NCBI RefSeq assembly: GCF_003013695.1
Contig: NZ_CP027792.1
Location: forward strand, 2,562,501-2,626,500
From: Pulveribacter suum
GTDB lineage: Bacteria; Pseudomonadota; Gammaproteobacteria; Burkholderiales; Burkholderiaceae_C
Length of the DNA stretch: 64,000 nucleotides
Direction of reading: 5' to 3'
Under the pieces are notes generated by a model, which had not been told where the DNA came from, searched no databases, and worked only from the letters and a program-made list of their open reading frames with translations. Below, one piece after another: positions 21,144 to 29,497 of the stretch (position 1 is the first letter of the stretch; each line of letters begins with the position of its first letter). Made by a program: the position numbers and the translations under genes.

Positions 21144-21218
21144 CGGCGCGACAAGCGCGCGAGCCACCAGCAGCGCAGTGCCAGGTGGCACAATCGCGCC
21201 GCTGCCCAAGGCAGCAAG

Positions 21219-21321
21219 CTAGGGGTGTCCCGCCGAGGGCGGGGCTGAGATCACACCCTTCGAACCTGTGCCCACGGACTTCGGTCGCGTGGGCCCGAGA
21301 TCATCCTCGCGCAGGGAAGCT
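21219..21321 (+). promoter_or_regulatory. TPP riboswitch with extra hairpin, upstream of cytX
   Basis: Thi-box elements are in order: AGGGGTGTCC, CTGAGA (21245-21250), ACCCTTCGAACCTG (21255-21268) and CGCAGGGAAG (21310-21319). P5 reads CGAG/CTCG (21296-21299 with 21306-21309) and P4 CCTG/CAGG. Between P4 and P5, where two or three bases are expected, sits a 25-nt hairpin (GCCCACG/CGTGGGC around GAC-TTCG-GTC, 21270-21294). It lies 89 bp before cytX. Confidence 0.88.
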
Positions 21322-21409
21322 GTCCTTCACGCCGTGCCATTGGCCCCGTCTTCCTCGGCGCCGCACGGCGCATTGCGGCCCCTGCCCTGTCGTCTGCCAC
21401 GGAGCCCGC

Positions 21410-22699
21410 ATGCCCACCACCCCTATCCGCCCAAACGATGCGCTTGCGCCGGTGCCTGCCGAGCAGCGCGTCTTCCAATGGCATGACCATGCATCGCTGT
21501 GGTTCAGCCTGGGCGTGGGCCTTCTGGTCATGCAGGTGGGGGCGTACCTCATGCCGGCACTGGGCACGCAGGAGGCGCTCATCGTCATCGTGCTCGGCTC
21601 GCTCATCGGCGCCGGCACGCTCGGCTGGGTCGCCAAGCTGGGCTGCGACAGCGGCCTGGCCAGCGCCGGACTGATGCACGCCGTCTATGGCCGGCGCTTC
21701 GCCGCCCTGCCCATCGGGCTGAACATCGTGCAGCTCATCGGCTGGGGCACGTTCGAGCTGGTGGTGATGCGCGACGCCACGCTGGCCCTGGGGCGGCAGT
21801 CCGGCGCCATGGCGGGCGCCGCCTGGGCGGTGCCGGCCACGCTGCTGTGGGGCGGCGTGGTGGTGCTGCTGCTCAGCGGCTCCATGGTGCAGCTGGTGCG
21901 CCGCATCATCGCGCGCGTGGCGCTGCCGCTGGTGGTGCTGTCGCTCTTGTGGCTGACCTGGCAGTTCGCTGCGCTGGCGCAGGCCCAGGGCCTGGTGCAG
22001 CTGTGGCAGCGCCCGGGCGCGGGCGGCATGGGCGTGATGTCGGCCCTGGACCTGGTGATTGCCATGCCGATTTCGTGGCTGCCGCTGGTGGCCGACTACG
22101 CGCGCCACGGCACCAATGGGCGCACGGCGCTGCGCGCCACCTGGGCCGGCTACGCGCTGGCCAACATGTGGTGCTATGGGCTGGGCGTGCTGGTCGCCCT
22201 GGTGCTGCCCAGCCAGGACCTGGTGACGGCGCTGCTGCTGGCCCAGGGCGGACTGATCGCGCTGTCGCTGATCCTGATCGACGAGGTGGACAACGCCTAT
22301 GGCGACGCGTACTCGGGCGCCGTCTCGGCGCACGCCCTGCGCCCGCGCACCAGCGTGCGGCGCTTCGGCATCCTCATCGCGCTGCTGTGCACGGGCCTGG
22401 CGCTGCTGCTGCCCATGCACAGCCTGGAGCCCTTCTTGCTGCTGCTCAGCTCGGTGTTCGTGCCGCTGTTCGGCGTGGTGCTGGGGCGGCTGGCCGGCGG
22501 CGCGGCGGCGCGCGTGGATCTGGCGCGCGCCGCGCCCGTGCACTGGCCGGCCGTGCTGCTGTGGCTGGCCGGCGTGGCCTTCTACCACGCCGGCCCGCGC
22601 CTGGTGCCAGGCATGGGCGCGGCCCTGCCCACGCTGGCGCTGTGCCTGCTCCTGTCGTGGGCGACGCGGGGGCGCGCGGCCAGGCCTGCTATGGTTTGA
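21410..22699 (+). CDS. cytX: Putative hydroxymethylpyrimidine transporter CytX
   Basis: NCS1-family permease of 429 aa, expected to import the pyrimidine moiety of thiamine. About twelve hydrophobic segments are visible, with the NCS1-like region WHDHASLWFSLGVGLLVMQVG near the start and ISWLPLVADYARHG in the middle. The ATG at 21410 was chosen because it leaves the TPP riboswitch outside the frame; the open frame back to 21185 is riboswitch sequence. The last codons and stop run into a copy of the dispersed repeat. Substrate is inferred from the riboswitch and family. Confidence 0.87.
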   Translation: MPTTPIRPNDALAPVPAEQRVFQWHDHASLWFSLGVGLLVMQVGAYLMPALGTQEALIVIVLGSLIGAGTLGWVAKLGCDSGLASAGLMHAVYGRRFAALPIGLNIVQLIGWGTFELVVMRDATLALGRQSGAMAGAAWAVPATLLWGGVVVLLLSGSMVQLVRRIIARVALPLVVLSLLWLTWQFAALAQAQGLVQLWQRPGAGGMGVMSALDLVIAMPISWLPLVADYARHGTNGRTALRATWAGYALANMWCYGLGVLVALVLPSQDLVTALLLAQGGLIALSLILIDEVDNAYGDAYSGAVSAHALRPRTSVRRFGILIALLCTGLALLLPMHSLEPFLLLLSSVFVPLFGVVLGRLAGGAAARVDLARAAPVHWPAVLLWLAGVAFYHAGPRLVPGMGAALPTLALCLLLSWATRGRAARPAMV

Positions 22700-22799
22700 G
22701 TAGCTGCCAGCGCTTGATCGGCGCCATGTTCAAGGTTTTTTATCTTGAAACCCGCATGGATCAACCGCCAGCAGCTCTCATTTGAATAGCAGCGCCGCG
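22690..22799. repeat. Dispersed hairpin repeat, head-to-head pair (copy 6)
   Basis: A forward copy (GTAGCTGCCAGCGCTTGATCGG) is followed by a reverse one (GGATCAACCGCCAGCAGCT, then GAATAGC). Together they make an imperfect inverted repeat with arms of about 50 bp around TTCAAGGTTTTTTATCTTGAA. The first bases overlap the end of cytX. The rest of the gap to 22878 holds no other clear feature. Confidence 0.75.
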
Positions 22800-22878
22800 G
22801 CGCCGGAACTTCGCCGCGCGCGCGGCCCTCCATGTCGGTTGGCTTTTCTCCCCCTCCCCCAGAAAGGAACCCCGCCCC

Positions 22879-23355
22879 GTGTCGTTTGCCCTGCCCCGCT
22901 TCGCCTCCGCCCTCCGTACCGCTGCTGCCGCGCTCGCGCTGGCCGCACCGCTGCTGGCCCCCGCCGGCGCGCAAGCGCGCGAGTTCGTCAGCATCAAGGG
23001 CAATGTGGTGAACGTGCGCGAGAAACCCACCACGCGTTCGGACACGCTGTGGGAGCTGGCGAGCGGCTACCCGCTGCAGGTGCGTGAGCGCCGCGGCCAG
23101 TGGCTGCATGTGGGCGACTACGAGGCCACGCTGGGCTGGGTCTTCGCCCCGCTGACCACCAAGGCCCCGCACCGCGTGGTGACGGCGCCCACGGCCAACC
23201 TGCGCGCCAAGCCCGGCACCAGCAGCCGCATCGTCGGCAAGCTGGAGCACAACGAGATCGTGCGCACCCTGGACAACCAGGGCACCTGGGCCAAGGTACG
23301 CAGGGACGGCGGCCAGACCGGCTGGGTGGCCAAGCGGCTGACCTGGGGCTGGTGA
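22879..23355 (+). CDS. Secreted SH3b-domain protein
   Basis: 158-aa periplasmic protein with a signal peptide (residues 1-33, ending PAGAQA). Two bacterial SH3 domains follow: residues about 36-92 (KGNVVNVREKPTTRSDTLWE, WLHVGDYEATLGWVF) and about 98-158 (PTANLRAKPGTSSRIVGKLE, WAKVRRDGGQTGWVAKRL). Such tandem SH3b proteins bind peptidoglycan or peptide ligands at the cell wall. The GTG start at 22879 follows an AGAAAGGAA ribosome site. It is convergent with thiD and not clearly linked to thiamine. Partner unknown. Confidence 0.88.
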   Translation: MSFALPRFASALRTAAAALALAAPLLAPAGAQAREFVSIKGNVVNVREKPTTRSDTLWELASGYPLQVRERRGQWLHVGDYEATLGWVFAPLTTKAPHRVVTAPTANLRAKPGTSSRIVGKLEHNEIVRTLDNQGTWAKVRRDGGQTGWVAKRLTWGW

Positions 23356-23378
23356 CCGGCCCGCGCCCCGTCTTTTTC

Positions 23379-24248
23379 TTATTCTTCCTCGATGATGCGC
23401 TGCGCCACGGGCGCATAGCCGTGGTTCAGCGGCCCCTGGCCGGCGCCCGTACGTACGTCGGCACCGGCAGCGATCGCGCCCAGGATGTAGCGGCGCGCCT
23501 GGCGCACCGCCTCGGGCATGTCGGCCCCCAGCGCCAAGTGCGCGGCGATGGCCGACGACAGCGTGCAGCCCGTGCCGTGCCCGTTGTGCGTGGCGATGCG
23601 CTGCGAGCCCAGGCGCTCGTGCACGCCGCCGGGCAGCGCCAGCAGGTCCACCACGCGCTCGCCGGGCAAATGCCCGCCCTTGAGCAGCACGGCGCGCGCG
23701 CCCAGGGCCAGCAGCGCGTCGGCGGCGCCTTCCAGCTGCTCTTCGGCCTCGATGTTGCGTGACAGCAGCCAGCCGGCCTCGTCCAGGTTGGGCGTGACCA
23801 CGGCGGCCAGCGGGAACAGCTCCTGCACCAGCGCGCCCACCGTCTCCTGGGCGATGAGGCGGTCGCCGCTGGTGGCCACCATGACCGGGTCCAGCACCAC
23901 GTTGCGCAGGCTGTGGCGGGCAATCGCCTCGGCCACCACGCGCACCACTTCAGGCGAATGCAGCATGCCGACCTTCACGGCGTCCACGCCGATGTCCTCC
24001 ACCACCGCATCGATCTGCGCGCGCAGCATCTCGGGCGGCACGCCGTGGATGGCGCGCACGCCGCGGGTGTTTTGCGCGGTGATGGCGGTGATCGCCGTCA
24101 TGCCGTAGCAGCCTAGGGCGGCAAAGGTCTTCAGGTCAGCCTGGATGCCGGCGCCGCCGCCCGAGTCCGAGCCGGCAATGGACAGCACGCGCGCATAGCG
24201 CCGATTTGCGGTGCGCACGACCTGCGGCGCCTGGGTGTCTTGGTTCAT
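23379..24248 (-). CDS. thiD: Hydroxymethylpyrimidine/phosphomethylpyrimidine kinase
   Basis: Phosphorylates HMP and HMP-P to HMP-PP for thiamine synthesis (289 aa, ribokinase fold). Motifs: SIAGSDSGGGAGIQADLK near residues 23-41, GMTAITAITAQNT, and the C-terminal anion hole HNGHGTGCTLSSAIAAH. It is transcribed divergently from the second TPP riboswitch, with 85 bp between its start and the aptamer, so it does not appear to be under that switch. Together with cytX it can feed imported pyrimidine into the pathway. Confidence 0.95.
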   Translation of the reverse strand: MNQDTQAPQVVRTANRRYARVLSIAGSDSGGGAGIQADLKTFAALGCYGMTAITAITAQNTRGVRAIHGVPPEMLRAQIDAVVEDIGVDAVKVGMLHSPEVVRVVAEAIARHSLRNVVLDPVMVATSGDRLIAQETVGALVQELFPLAAVVTPNLDEAGWLLSRNIEAEEQLEGAADALLALGARAVLLKGGHLPGERVVDLLALPGGVHERLGSQRIATHNGHGTGCTLSSAIAAHLALGADMPEAVRQARRYILGAIAAGADVRTGAGQGPLNHGYAPVAQRIIEEE

Positions 24249-24333
24249 GGCAAAAATTATCGGCCAGTGCGGCGGGCCTGCGCCATGTCAACGGCAGGGC
24301 CGCAGGTGCTGTGCTGTAATTCCTGCTTCGGAC

Positions 24334-24420
24334 GAAACAGGGGTGCCGCCATGCCATGCGCTGGCGGCTGAGAAACACCCTCGCACCCGATCCAGGTCAT
24401 GCTGGCGTGGGGAGTTTTCG
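24334..24420 (+). promoter_or_regulatory. TPP riboswitch upstream of thiOSGE
   Basis: Canonical aptamer: ACAGGGGTGCCGCC with P3 partner GGCGGCTGAGA, then ACACCCTCGCACCCGATCCAG and GTCATGCTGGCGTGGGGAG. P5 is CCAG/CTGG with loop GTCATG, and the P4/P5 junction has the usual GAT. A TGTAAT at 24315-24320 is a possible -10. The thiO start lies 56 bp further on, so control of translation or termination is possible. Confidence 0.92.
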
Positions 24421-24475
24421 CAGCGCGGCGCCGCGCCCGTTTTGTCCCCATCAGTCTGCCGGGCTCCGAAACGCG

Positions 24476-25591
24476 ATGCGCACCCTCCTCCCCTCCCTCG
24501 ACTCCCCCCTGTCCATCACCATCGTGGGCGCCGGCCTCATGGGCCGGCTGCTGGCCGTTCGCCTGGCGCAGGACGGCCACCGCGTGCAGGTCTATGGCAC
24601 CGGCGGCCCGGACGCGCAGGGCAGCGCCGCGCGCGTGGCCGCGGCCATGCTGGCGCCGCTGGCCGAATCCGCCGTGACGGAGCCCGGCGTGGTGCGCATG
24701 GGCCAGCACGGCCTGGCGCGCTGGCCCCAGCTGCTGGCGCAGCTGGCCGAGCCGGTGTTCTTCCAGCAGGACGGCACGCTCATCGTCTGGCACCGCCAGG
24801 ACGCGGCCGACGCCGCCCGCCTGCAGCACACGCTGGAGCGCACCCAGCGCACTGTCGAAGGCCTGCCCGCGCTGCAGCCGCTGGACGGCGCCGGCCTGGC
24901 GCAGCTGGAGCCCACGGTGGCCGGGCGCTTTCACCAGGGCCTGTACCTGCCCGGCGAGGGCCAGCTGGACAACCGCCAGCTGCTGTCCTCCCTGGCCGCC
25001 ACCATGCAGCAGCTGGGCGTGCAGGTGCACTGGCACACCGCCCGCGGCCTGCAGGACTTTGCCCCCGGCACGCCGGGCGAAAGCGACCTGGTGCTGGACT
25101 GCCGCGGCCTGGGCGCGCGCGCGCAGTGGCGCGAGCTGCGCGGCGTGCGCGGCGAGGTGGTGCGCCTGCACGCGCCCGGCGTCACGCTGCAGCGCCCCAC
25201 GCGCGTGGTGCACCCGCGCTATCCCATCTACATCGCGCCCAAGGAGGGCGACGTGTTCGTGATCGGCGCCACCGAGATCGAGTCCGACGACCTGTCGCCG
25301 GCCAGCGTGCGCAGCACGCTGGAGCTGCTGTCTGCCGCCTACGCCGTGCACCCCGGCTTTGCCGAAGCGCGCATCCTGGAGCTGGCCACCCAGTGCCGCC
25401 CCACCCTGCCCGACAACCTGCCCGCCGTGCGCGTGGTGCAGCCGCGCGTGCTGGAGGTCAACGGCCTGTACCGCCACGGCTTCATGATCGCCCCGGCCAT
25501 GCTGGACGTGGTCATGGAGCTGCTGCAGACGGGACAATCGCGGCTGGCCCAGCGCTTTGACCTGCGCGTGCAACTGCAAGACAACCCATGA
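24476..25591 (+). CDS. thiO: Glycine oxidase ThiO
   Basis: FAD enzyme (371 aa) that makes dehydroglycine (iminoacetate) from glycine for thiazole assembly. ITIVGAGLMGRLLAVRLA near residue 14 binds the FAD dinucleotide. IYIAPKEGDVFVIGATEIE and NGLYRHGFMIAPAM near the end are typical of ThiO/DAO proteins. The ATG at 24476 puts the riboswitch in the leader. First gene of thiO-thiS-thiG-thiE; it overlaps thiS by 4 bp (ATGA). Confidence 0.94.
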   Translation: MRTLLPSLDSPLSITIVGAGLMGRLLAVRLAQDGHRVQVYGTGGPDAQGSAARVAAAMLAPLAESAVTEPGVVRMGQHGLARWPQLLAQLAEPVFFQQDGTLIVWHRQDAADAARLQHTLERTQRTVEGLPALQPLDGAGLAQLEPTVAGRFHQGLYLPGEGQLDNRQLLSSLAATMQQLGVQVHWHTARGLQDFAPGTPGESDLVLDCRGLGARAQWRELRGVRGEVVRLHAPGVTLQRPTRVVHPRYPIYIAPKEGDVFVIGATEIESDDLSPASVRSTLELLSAAYAVHPGFAEARILELATQCRPTLPDNLPAVRVVQPRVLEVNGLYRHGFMIAPAMLDVVMELLQTGQSRLAQRFDLRVQLQDNP

Positions 25592-25785
25592 ACGTTCTCA
25601 TCAACCAGACCCCCGTCGAACTGCCCGAAGGCGCCAGCGTGGCCGACGCCGTGGCGCACCTTGCGCCCCAGCCGCCCTTTGCCGTGGCCGTCAACCTGCA
25701 GTTCATTCCCAACAGCCGCTACGCCGCCCAGCCGCTGGCCGACGGCGACCAGGTGGAAATCATCGCGCCGGTGACCGGCGGTTAA
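25588..25785 (+). CDS. thiS: Sulfur carrier protein ThiS
   Basis: Ubiquitin-like carrier of 65 aa that delivers sulfur as a C-terminal thiocarboxylate to the thiazole synthase. It ends with the required Gly-Gly (IIAPVTGG), and VLINQTPVELPEGASVADAV is the usual N-terminal beta-hairpin. It overlaps thiO by 4 bp and is followed by thiG after 12 bp. The activating ThiF is not in the window and must be encoded elsewhere. Confidence 0.95.
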   Translation: MNVLINQTPVELPEGASVADAVAHLAPQPPFAVAVNLQFIPNSRYAAQPLADGDQVEIIAPVTGG

Positions 25786-25797
25786 GTCGTTCTCTCC

Positions 25798-26619
25798 ATG
25801 ACCAAGCAAGACACCTCCCCCGCCGCCAGCGCCGATGCGCTGGTGCTGTACGGCCAGTCGTTTGACAGCCGCCTGCTGCTGGGCACCGCCCGCTACCCCT
25901 CGCCCGCCGTGCTGGAGGCCGCCGTGCGGCGCGCCCGCCCGGCCATGGTCACCGCGTCGCTGCGCCGCCAGGGCGCGCAGCCGGGCGAGGCCGGCCAGGG
26001 CTTCTGGGAGCTCTTGAAGCGCCTGGGTGTGCCCGTGCTGCCCAACACCGCCGGCTGCTACAGCGCCGACGAAGCCATCACCACCGCGCAGATGGCGCGC
26101 GAGGTGTTTGGCACGCCCTGGATCAAGCTGGAAGTGATCGGCGACGACTACACGCTGCAGCCCGACACGCTGAACCTGGTGCAGGCCGCCGAGCAGCTGA
26201 TCCGCGACGGCTTTCACGTGCTGCCCTACTGCACCGAAGACCTGGTGCTGTGCCAGCGCCTGGTGGACGTGGGCTGCCAGGCCGTCATGCCCTGGGCCGC
26301 GCCGATCGGCACCGGGCGCGGGCCCGTCAACCCCTACGGCCTGCAGCTGCTGCGCGAGCGCCTGGACGTGCCGCTGCTGGTGGACGCCGGCCTGGGCCTG
26401 CCCTCGCACGCCTGCCAGGTCATGGAATGGGGTTTCGACGGCGTGCTGCTGAACACCGCCGTGGCCCTGGCCAGCGACCCCGTCGCCATGGCCGGCGCCT
26501 TTGCCGACGCCGTCTCGGCCGGCCGCACCGCGCGCATGGCCGGCGCCATGCAGCCGCAGGCCGCCGCCCAGCCCAGCACGCCGGTGCTGGGCACGCCGTT
26601 TTGGCACCACGCGACATGA
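25798..26619 (+). CDS. thiG: Thiazole synthase
   Basis: TIM-barrel enzyme (273 aa) that condenses deoxyxylulose phosphate, dehydroglycine and ThiS sulfur into the thiazole phosphate. The Schiff-base lysine lies in [11 protein letters not shown], near residue 109. Other family motifs are [32 protein letters not shown] and [11 protein letters not shown]. It overlaps thiE by 4 bp (ATGA). Length and motifs are complete. Confidence 0.96.
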   Translation: MTKQDTSPAASADALVLYGQSFDSRLLLGTARYPSPAVLEAAVRRARPAMVTASLRRQGAQPGEAGQGFWELLKRLGVPVLPNTAGCYSADEAITTAQMAREVFGTPWIKLEVIGDDYTLQPDTLNLVQAAEQLIRDGFHVLPYCTEDLVLCQRLVDVGCQAVMPWAAPIGTGRGPVNPYGLQLLRERLDVPLLVDAGLGLPSHACQVMEWGFDGVLLNTAVALASDPVAMAGAFADAVSAGRTARMAGAMQPQAAAQPSTPVLGTPFWHHAT

Positions 26620-27530
26620 CGGCCGCCACCGACCTGGCCCAGGCCATCGTGGCCCGGCACGCGGCCGCCTTTGCCGGTTTCGCCCCCGAGCCGGTGCCCC
26701 CCTTCGGCAGCGACACGCCGGCCTACCGCGCCGCCCTGGCCGCGGCCAGCCAGCTGGGTTTCATTGCGCAGGACGCCGAATGCATCGCCCGCGCCTGGGC
26801 CGCCCAAACCGCGCGCACCGGCCATTTCGACCCGGCCCGCTGGCCCGACGCGCCGCAGGACTTCGGCCTGGCGCAGCGCGGTGATGGCCACGGCCCGGCC
26901 TTTGCCGAATGTCCACAGGCCCTGGGCCTGTACGCCGTGCTGCCGGACGCCGAGTGGGTGGGCCGCATGGCGCGCGCCGGCGTGCCCACGGTGCAGCTGC
27001 GCTTCAAGAGCGACGACCGCGGATCAATCACCCGCGAGGTGCGCGCCGCCGTGGCCGCCGTGCAGGGCACGGGCGCGCTGCTGTTCATCAACGACCACTG
27101 GCGCGACGCGCTGGAGGCCGGCGCCTACGGCGTGCACCTGGGCCAGGAAGACCTGGACGCGCTGCCGCCGCAGGACCTGGCCGCGCTGCGCACCTCCGGC
27201 GCGCGCCTGGGCGTCAGCACGCACGGCTACGCCGAGATGCTGCGCGCCGCGGCCGTGCGGCCCAGCTACATCGCCATGGGCGCGGTGTTCCCGACCACCT
27301 TGAAAAAAATGGCCACCGCGCCCCAGGGCCTGGGCCGGCTGGCGGCCTATGCGCTGCTCACGCGCGGCTACCCGCAGGTGGCCATCGGCGGCATCGACGA
27401 GGAGCGCTTCGGTCCGGTGCTGGCCACGGGCGTGGGCTCCATCGCCGTGGTGCGCGCCCTCGTCGCCGCGCCCGACCCCGAAGCCGCCGCCGCGCGGCTG
27501 ATGCAGGCCATGGCGGCGCACCGCGCCTGA
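26616..27530 (+). CDS. thiE: Thiamine phosphate synthase, extended form
   Basis: Joins HMP-PP and thiazole phosphate into thiamine phosphate. The catalytic barrel begins at about residue 103 ([13 protein letters not shown]) with [26 protein letters not shown] and AIGGI motifs. The protein has 304 aa against about 210 in the classic enzyme: an N-terminal extension of about 100 residues ([19 protein letters not shown] and so on) precedes the barrel. I know similar extended ThiE proteins from Burkholderiales; the extension's role is not known to me. The start at 26616 overlaps the thiG stop. Last gene of the TPP-controlled operon. Confidence 0.92.
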   Translation: MTAATDLAQAIVARHAAAFAGFAPEPVPPFGSDTPAYRAALAAASQLGFIAQDAECIARAWAAQTARTGHFDPARWPDAPQDFGLAQRGDGHGPAFAECPQALGLYAVLPDAEWVGRMARAGVPTVQLRFKSDDRGSITREVRAAVAAVQGTGALLFINDHWRDALEAGAYGVHLGQEDLDALPPQDLAALRTSGARLGVSTHGYAEMLRAAAVRPSYIAMGAVFPTTLKKMATAPQGLGRLAAYALLTRGYPQVAIGGIDEERFGPVLATGVGSIAVVRALVAAPDPEAAAARLMQAMAAHRA

Positions 27531-27578
27531 GAACGTGCTCACGATCTGAGCCCTCGCATGGTGCGGATAATTCCGCCC

Positions 27579-29111
27579 ATGCAAACACCCCAACCCACTC
27601 CCTTCACCCGCGTCGCCATCGTCGGCACCGGCGCCATGGGCCGCGGCATCGCGCAGATCGCGGCGCAGGCGGGCAGCACCGTGCAGCTGCTGGACGCCCG
27701 CCCCGGCGCCGCCCAGGCCGCGCGCGAGGCCGTGTTGCAGCAGTGGCAGCGCCTGCAGGACAAGGGCCGCGTGCAGCCGCACGAGGTGCAGGCCTGGAGC
27801 GAGCGCCTGGTGCCGGCGGGCACCTTGCAGGAGCTGACCGGCTGCGAGCTGGTGGTCGAGGCCATCGCCGAAGACCTGCAGGCCAAGCGCGACCTGCTGG
27901 CGCAGCTGGAAGCCGTCGTAGCGCCCACGGCCGTCCTGGCCAGCAACACCTCGTCGCTGTCCATCACCGCGCTGGCAGCCGGCCTGCAGCATCCCGCGCG
28001 CATGGCAGGCTTTCACTTCTTCAACCCGGTGCCTTTGATGAAGGTGGTGGAGGTGGTGGCCGGCCTGCGCACCGCCACCGCCACCTGCCAGCAGCTGATG
28101 CAGTACGCCCGCGCCCTGGGCCACACGCCCGTGGCGGCCCGCGACACGCCCGGCTTCATCGTCAACCACGCCGGCCGGGGCTTTGGCACCGAGGCGCTGC
28201 GCATCGCCGGCGAGGGCGTGGCCGACTTCGCCACCATCGACCGCATCCTGCGCGACCAGGTGGGCTTCAAGCTGGGACCGTTCGAGCTGCTGGACCTGAC
28301 CGGCCTGGACGTCTCGCACCCGGTAATGGAATCGATCTACCACCAGTTCTATGACGAGCCGCGCTTTCGCCCCAGCCCCATCACCGCCCAGCGCCTGGCC
28401 GGCGGCCTGCTGGGGCGCAAGAGCGGCGAGGGCTTTTACCGCTACACGGACGGCCAGGCCGAGCTGCCGCCCGAGGCGTCCGTGCCCCAGGTGGGCGAGC
28501 TGCCGCCGGTGTGGGTGTCGCCGCGCGCGGCGCGCCGCGCCGAGCTGTACCAGCTGCTCAAAGACCTGGGCGCGCAGATCGAGACCGGCGCCGCACCCTC
28601 GTCCGCCGCGCTGATCCTGATCGCGCCGCTGGGCTTTGACGTGACCACGGTGGCCGTGGTCGAGCGGCTGGACCCGTCGCGCACCGTGGGCATCGACCTG
28701 CTGGTGGACGACGCCGCCACGCGCCGCCGCGTGCTGGCCACCAACCCGGCCACGCGCGCCGACATGCGCGACGCGGCGCACGCGCTGTTCGCCCGCGACG
28801 GCAAGGCGGTGAGCGTGATCCGCGACTCAGGCGGCTTCGTCACGCAGCGGGTGCTGGCGGCAATCATCAACATCGCGGCCGACATCTGCCAGCAGGGCAT
28901 CTGTTCGCCCGCCGACCTGGACCGCGCCGTCACCCTGGGCCTGGGCTACCCCGTGGGCCCGCTGGCGCTGGGCGACCGCTTTGGCCCGGCCAGCGTGCTG
29001 GAGGTGCTGTTCAACCTGCAGACCGTCTATGGCGACCCGCGCTGGCGCCCCAGCCCCTGGCTGCGCCGCCGCGGCGCCCTGGGCCTGAGCCTGCTGCACG
29101 AGGAAGCCTGA
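27579..29111 (+). CDS. 3-hydroxyacyl-CoA dehydrogenase, duplicated C-domain
   Basis: NAD-dependent oxidation of 3-hydroxyacyl-CoA in fatty-acid or aromatic-acid breakdown (510 aa). The Rossmann motif VAIVGTGAMGRGIAQ is at about residues 10-24, and the catalytic region reads SNTSSLSIT and GFHFFNPVPLMKVVEVV (His and Glu of the dyad). Two 3HCDH C-terminal domains follow, at about residues 190-290 and 400-500; this duplicated layout and length recall PaaH/PaaC of the phenylacetate pathway. No other phenylacetate gene is nearby, so the pathway is unassigned. The ATG at 27579 was preferred to 27558. Confidence 0.9.
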   Translation: MQTPQPTPFTRVAIVGTGAMGRGIAQIAAQAGSTVQLLDARPGAAQAAREAVLQQWQRLQDKGRVQPHEVQAWSERLVPAGTLQELTGCELVVEAIAEDLQAKRDLLAQLEAVVAPTAVLASNTSSLSITALAAGLQHPARMAGFHFFNPVPLMKVVEVVAGLRTATATCQQLMQYARALGHTPVAARDTPGFIVNHAGRGFGTEALRIAGEGVADFATIDRILRDQVGFKLGPFELLDLTGLDVSHPVMESIYHQFYDEPRFRPSPITAQRLAGGLLGRKSGEGFYRYTDGQAELPPEASVPQVGELPPVWVSPRAARRAELYQLLKDLGAQIETGAAPSSAALILIAPLGFDVTTVAVVERLDPSRTVGIDLLVDDAATRRRVLATNPATRADMRDAAHALFARDGKAVSVIRDSGGFVTQRVLAAIINIAADICQQGICSPADLDRAVTLGLGYPVGPLALGDRFGPASVLEVLFNLQTVYGDPRWRPSPWLRRRGALGLSLLHEEA

Positions 29112-29120
29112 GCGGCCCAC

Positions 29121-29181
29121 CAAAAGCTATCAATAAGATAGCTGCCTGCGCTTGATCTACGGGCGCTGGAGCCACTTTTGC
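29121..29181 (+). repeat. Dispersed hairpin repeat, copy 7
   Basis: AAAGCTATCAATAAGATAGCTGCCTGCGCTTGATC, then GGGCGCTGGAGCCACTTTTGCC, right after the dehydrogenase stop. The A/T lead itself forms a small hairpin (GCTATC/GATAGC). The remaining gap 29182-29464 holds no gene that I can support; a promoter for the next operon is expected there. Confidence 0.82.
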
Positions 29182-29464
29182 CATCATTTCCCTGGGCGGA
29201 GACGAGCTTTCGCCCAGCGGATGGCGGCGGCCACCTCGGCATAACCGCACGCCCGTGCGTATCTTTGTGCAACCGACGTTTCCGGCGCAGCAGGAAATCC
29301 CCGGGTTAACCCTGACCCCCCCTGCTCCGGACCGTCTGCCCGACCCGTGCGGACTGCCCGCTGCTTCGCCAAGGCGTCCGCCGCTGTCAGCCAGCGGCGC
29401 TTTTGCGCGCTGTCACACCCCACGGCAGCTTGCCTGCATGCGTGTCCCTACCATGGCTGGATGA

Positions 29465-29480
29465 GTTGCCCTGCGGCAAC
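29465..29480 (+). promoter_or_regulatory. Short hairpin just before the catalase ribosome site
   Basis: GTTGCC-CTGC-GGCAAC is a perfect 6-bp stem ending 6 bp before a strong AGGAGG (29487-29492), with the ATG at 29498. It could shape translation or mRNA stability of the catalase-like gene. Confidence 0.4.
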
Positions 29481-29497
29481 ACCCCCAGGAGGACGCC

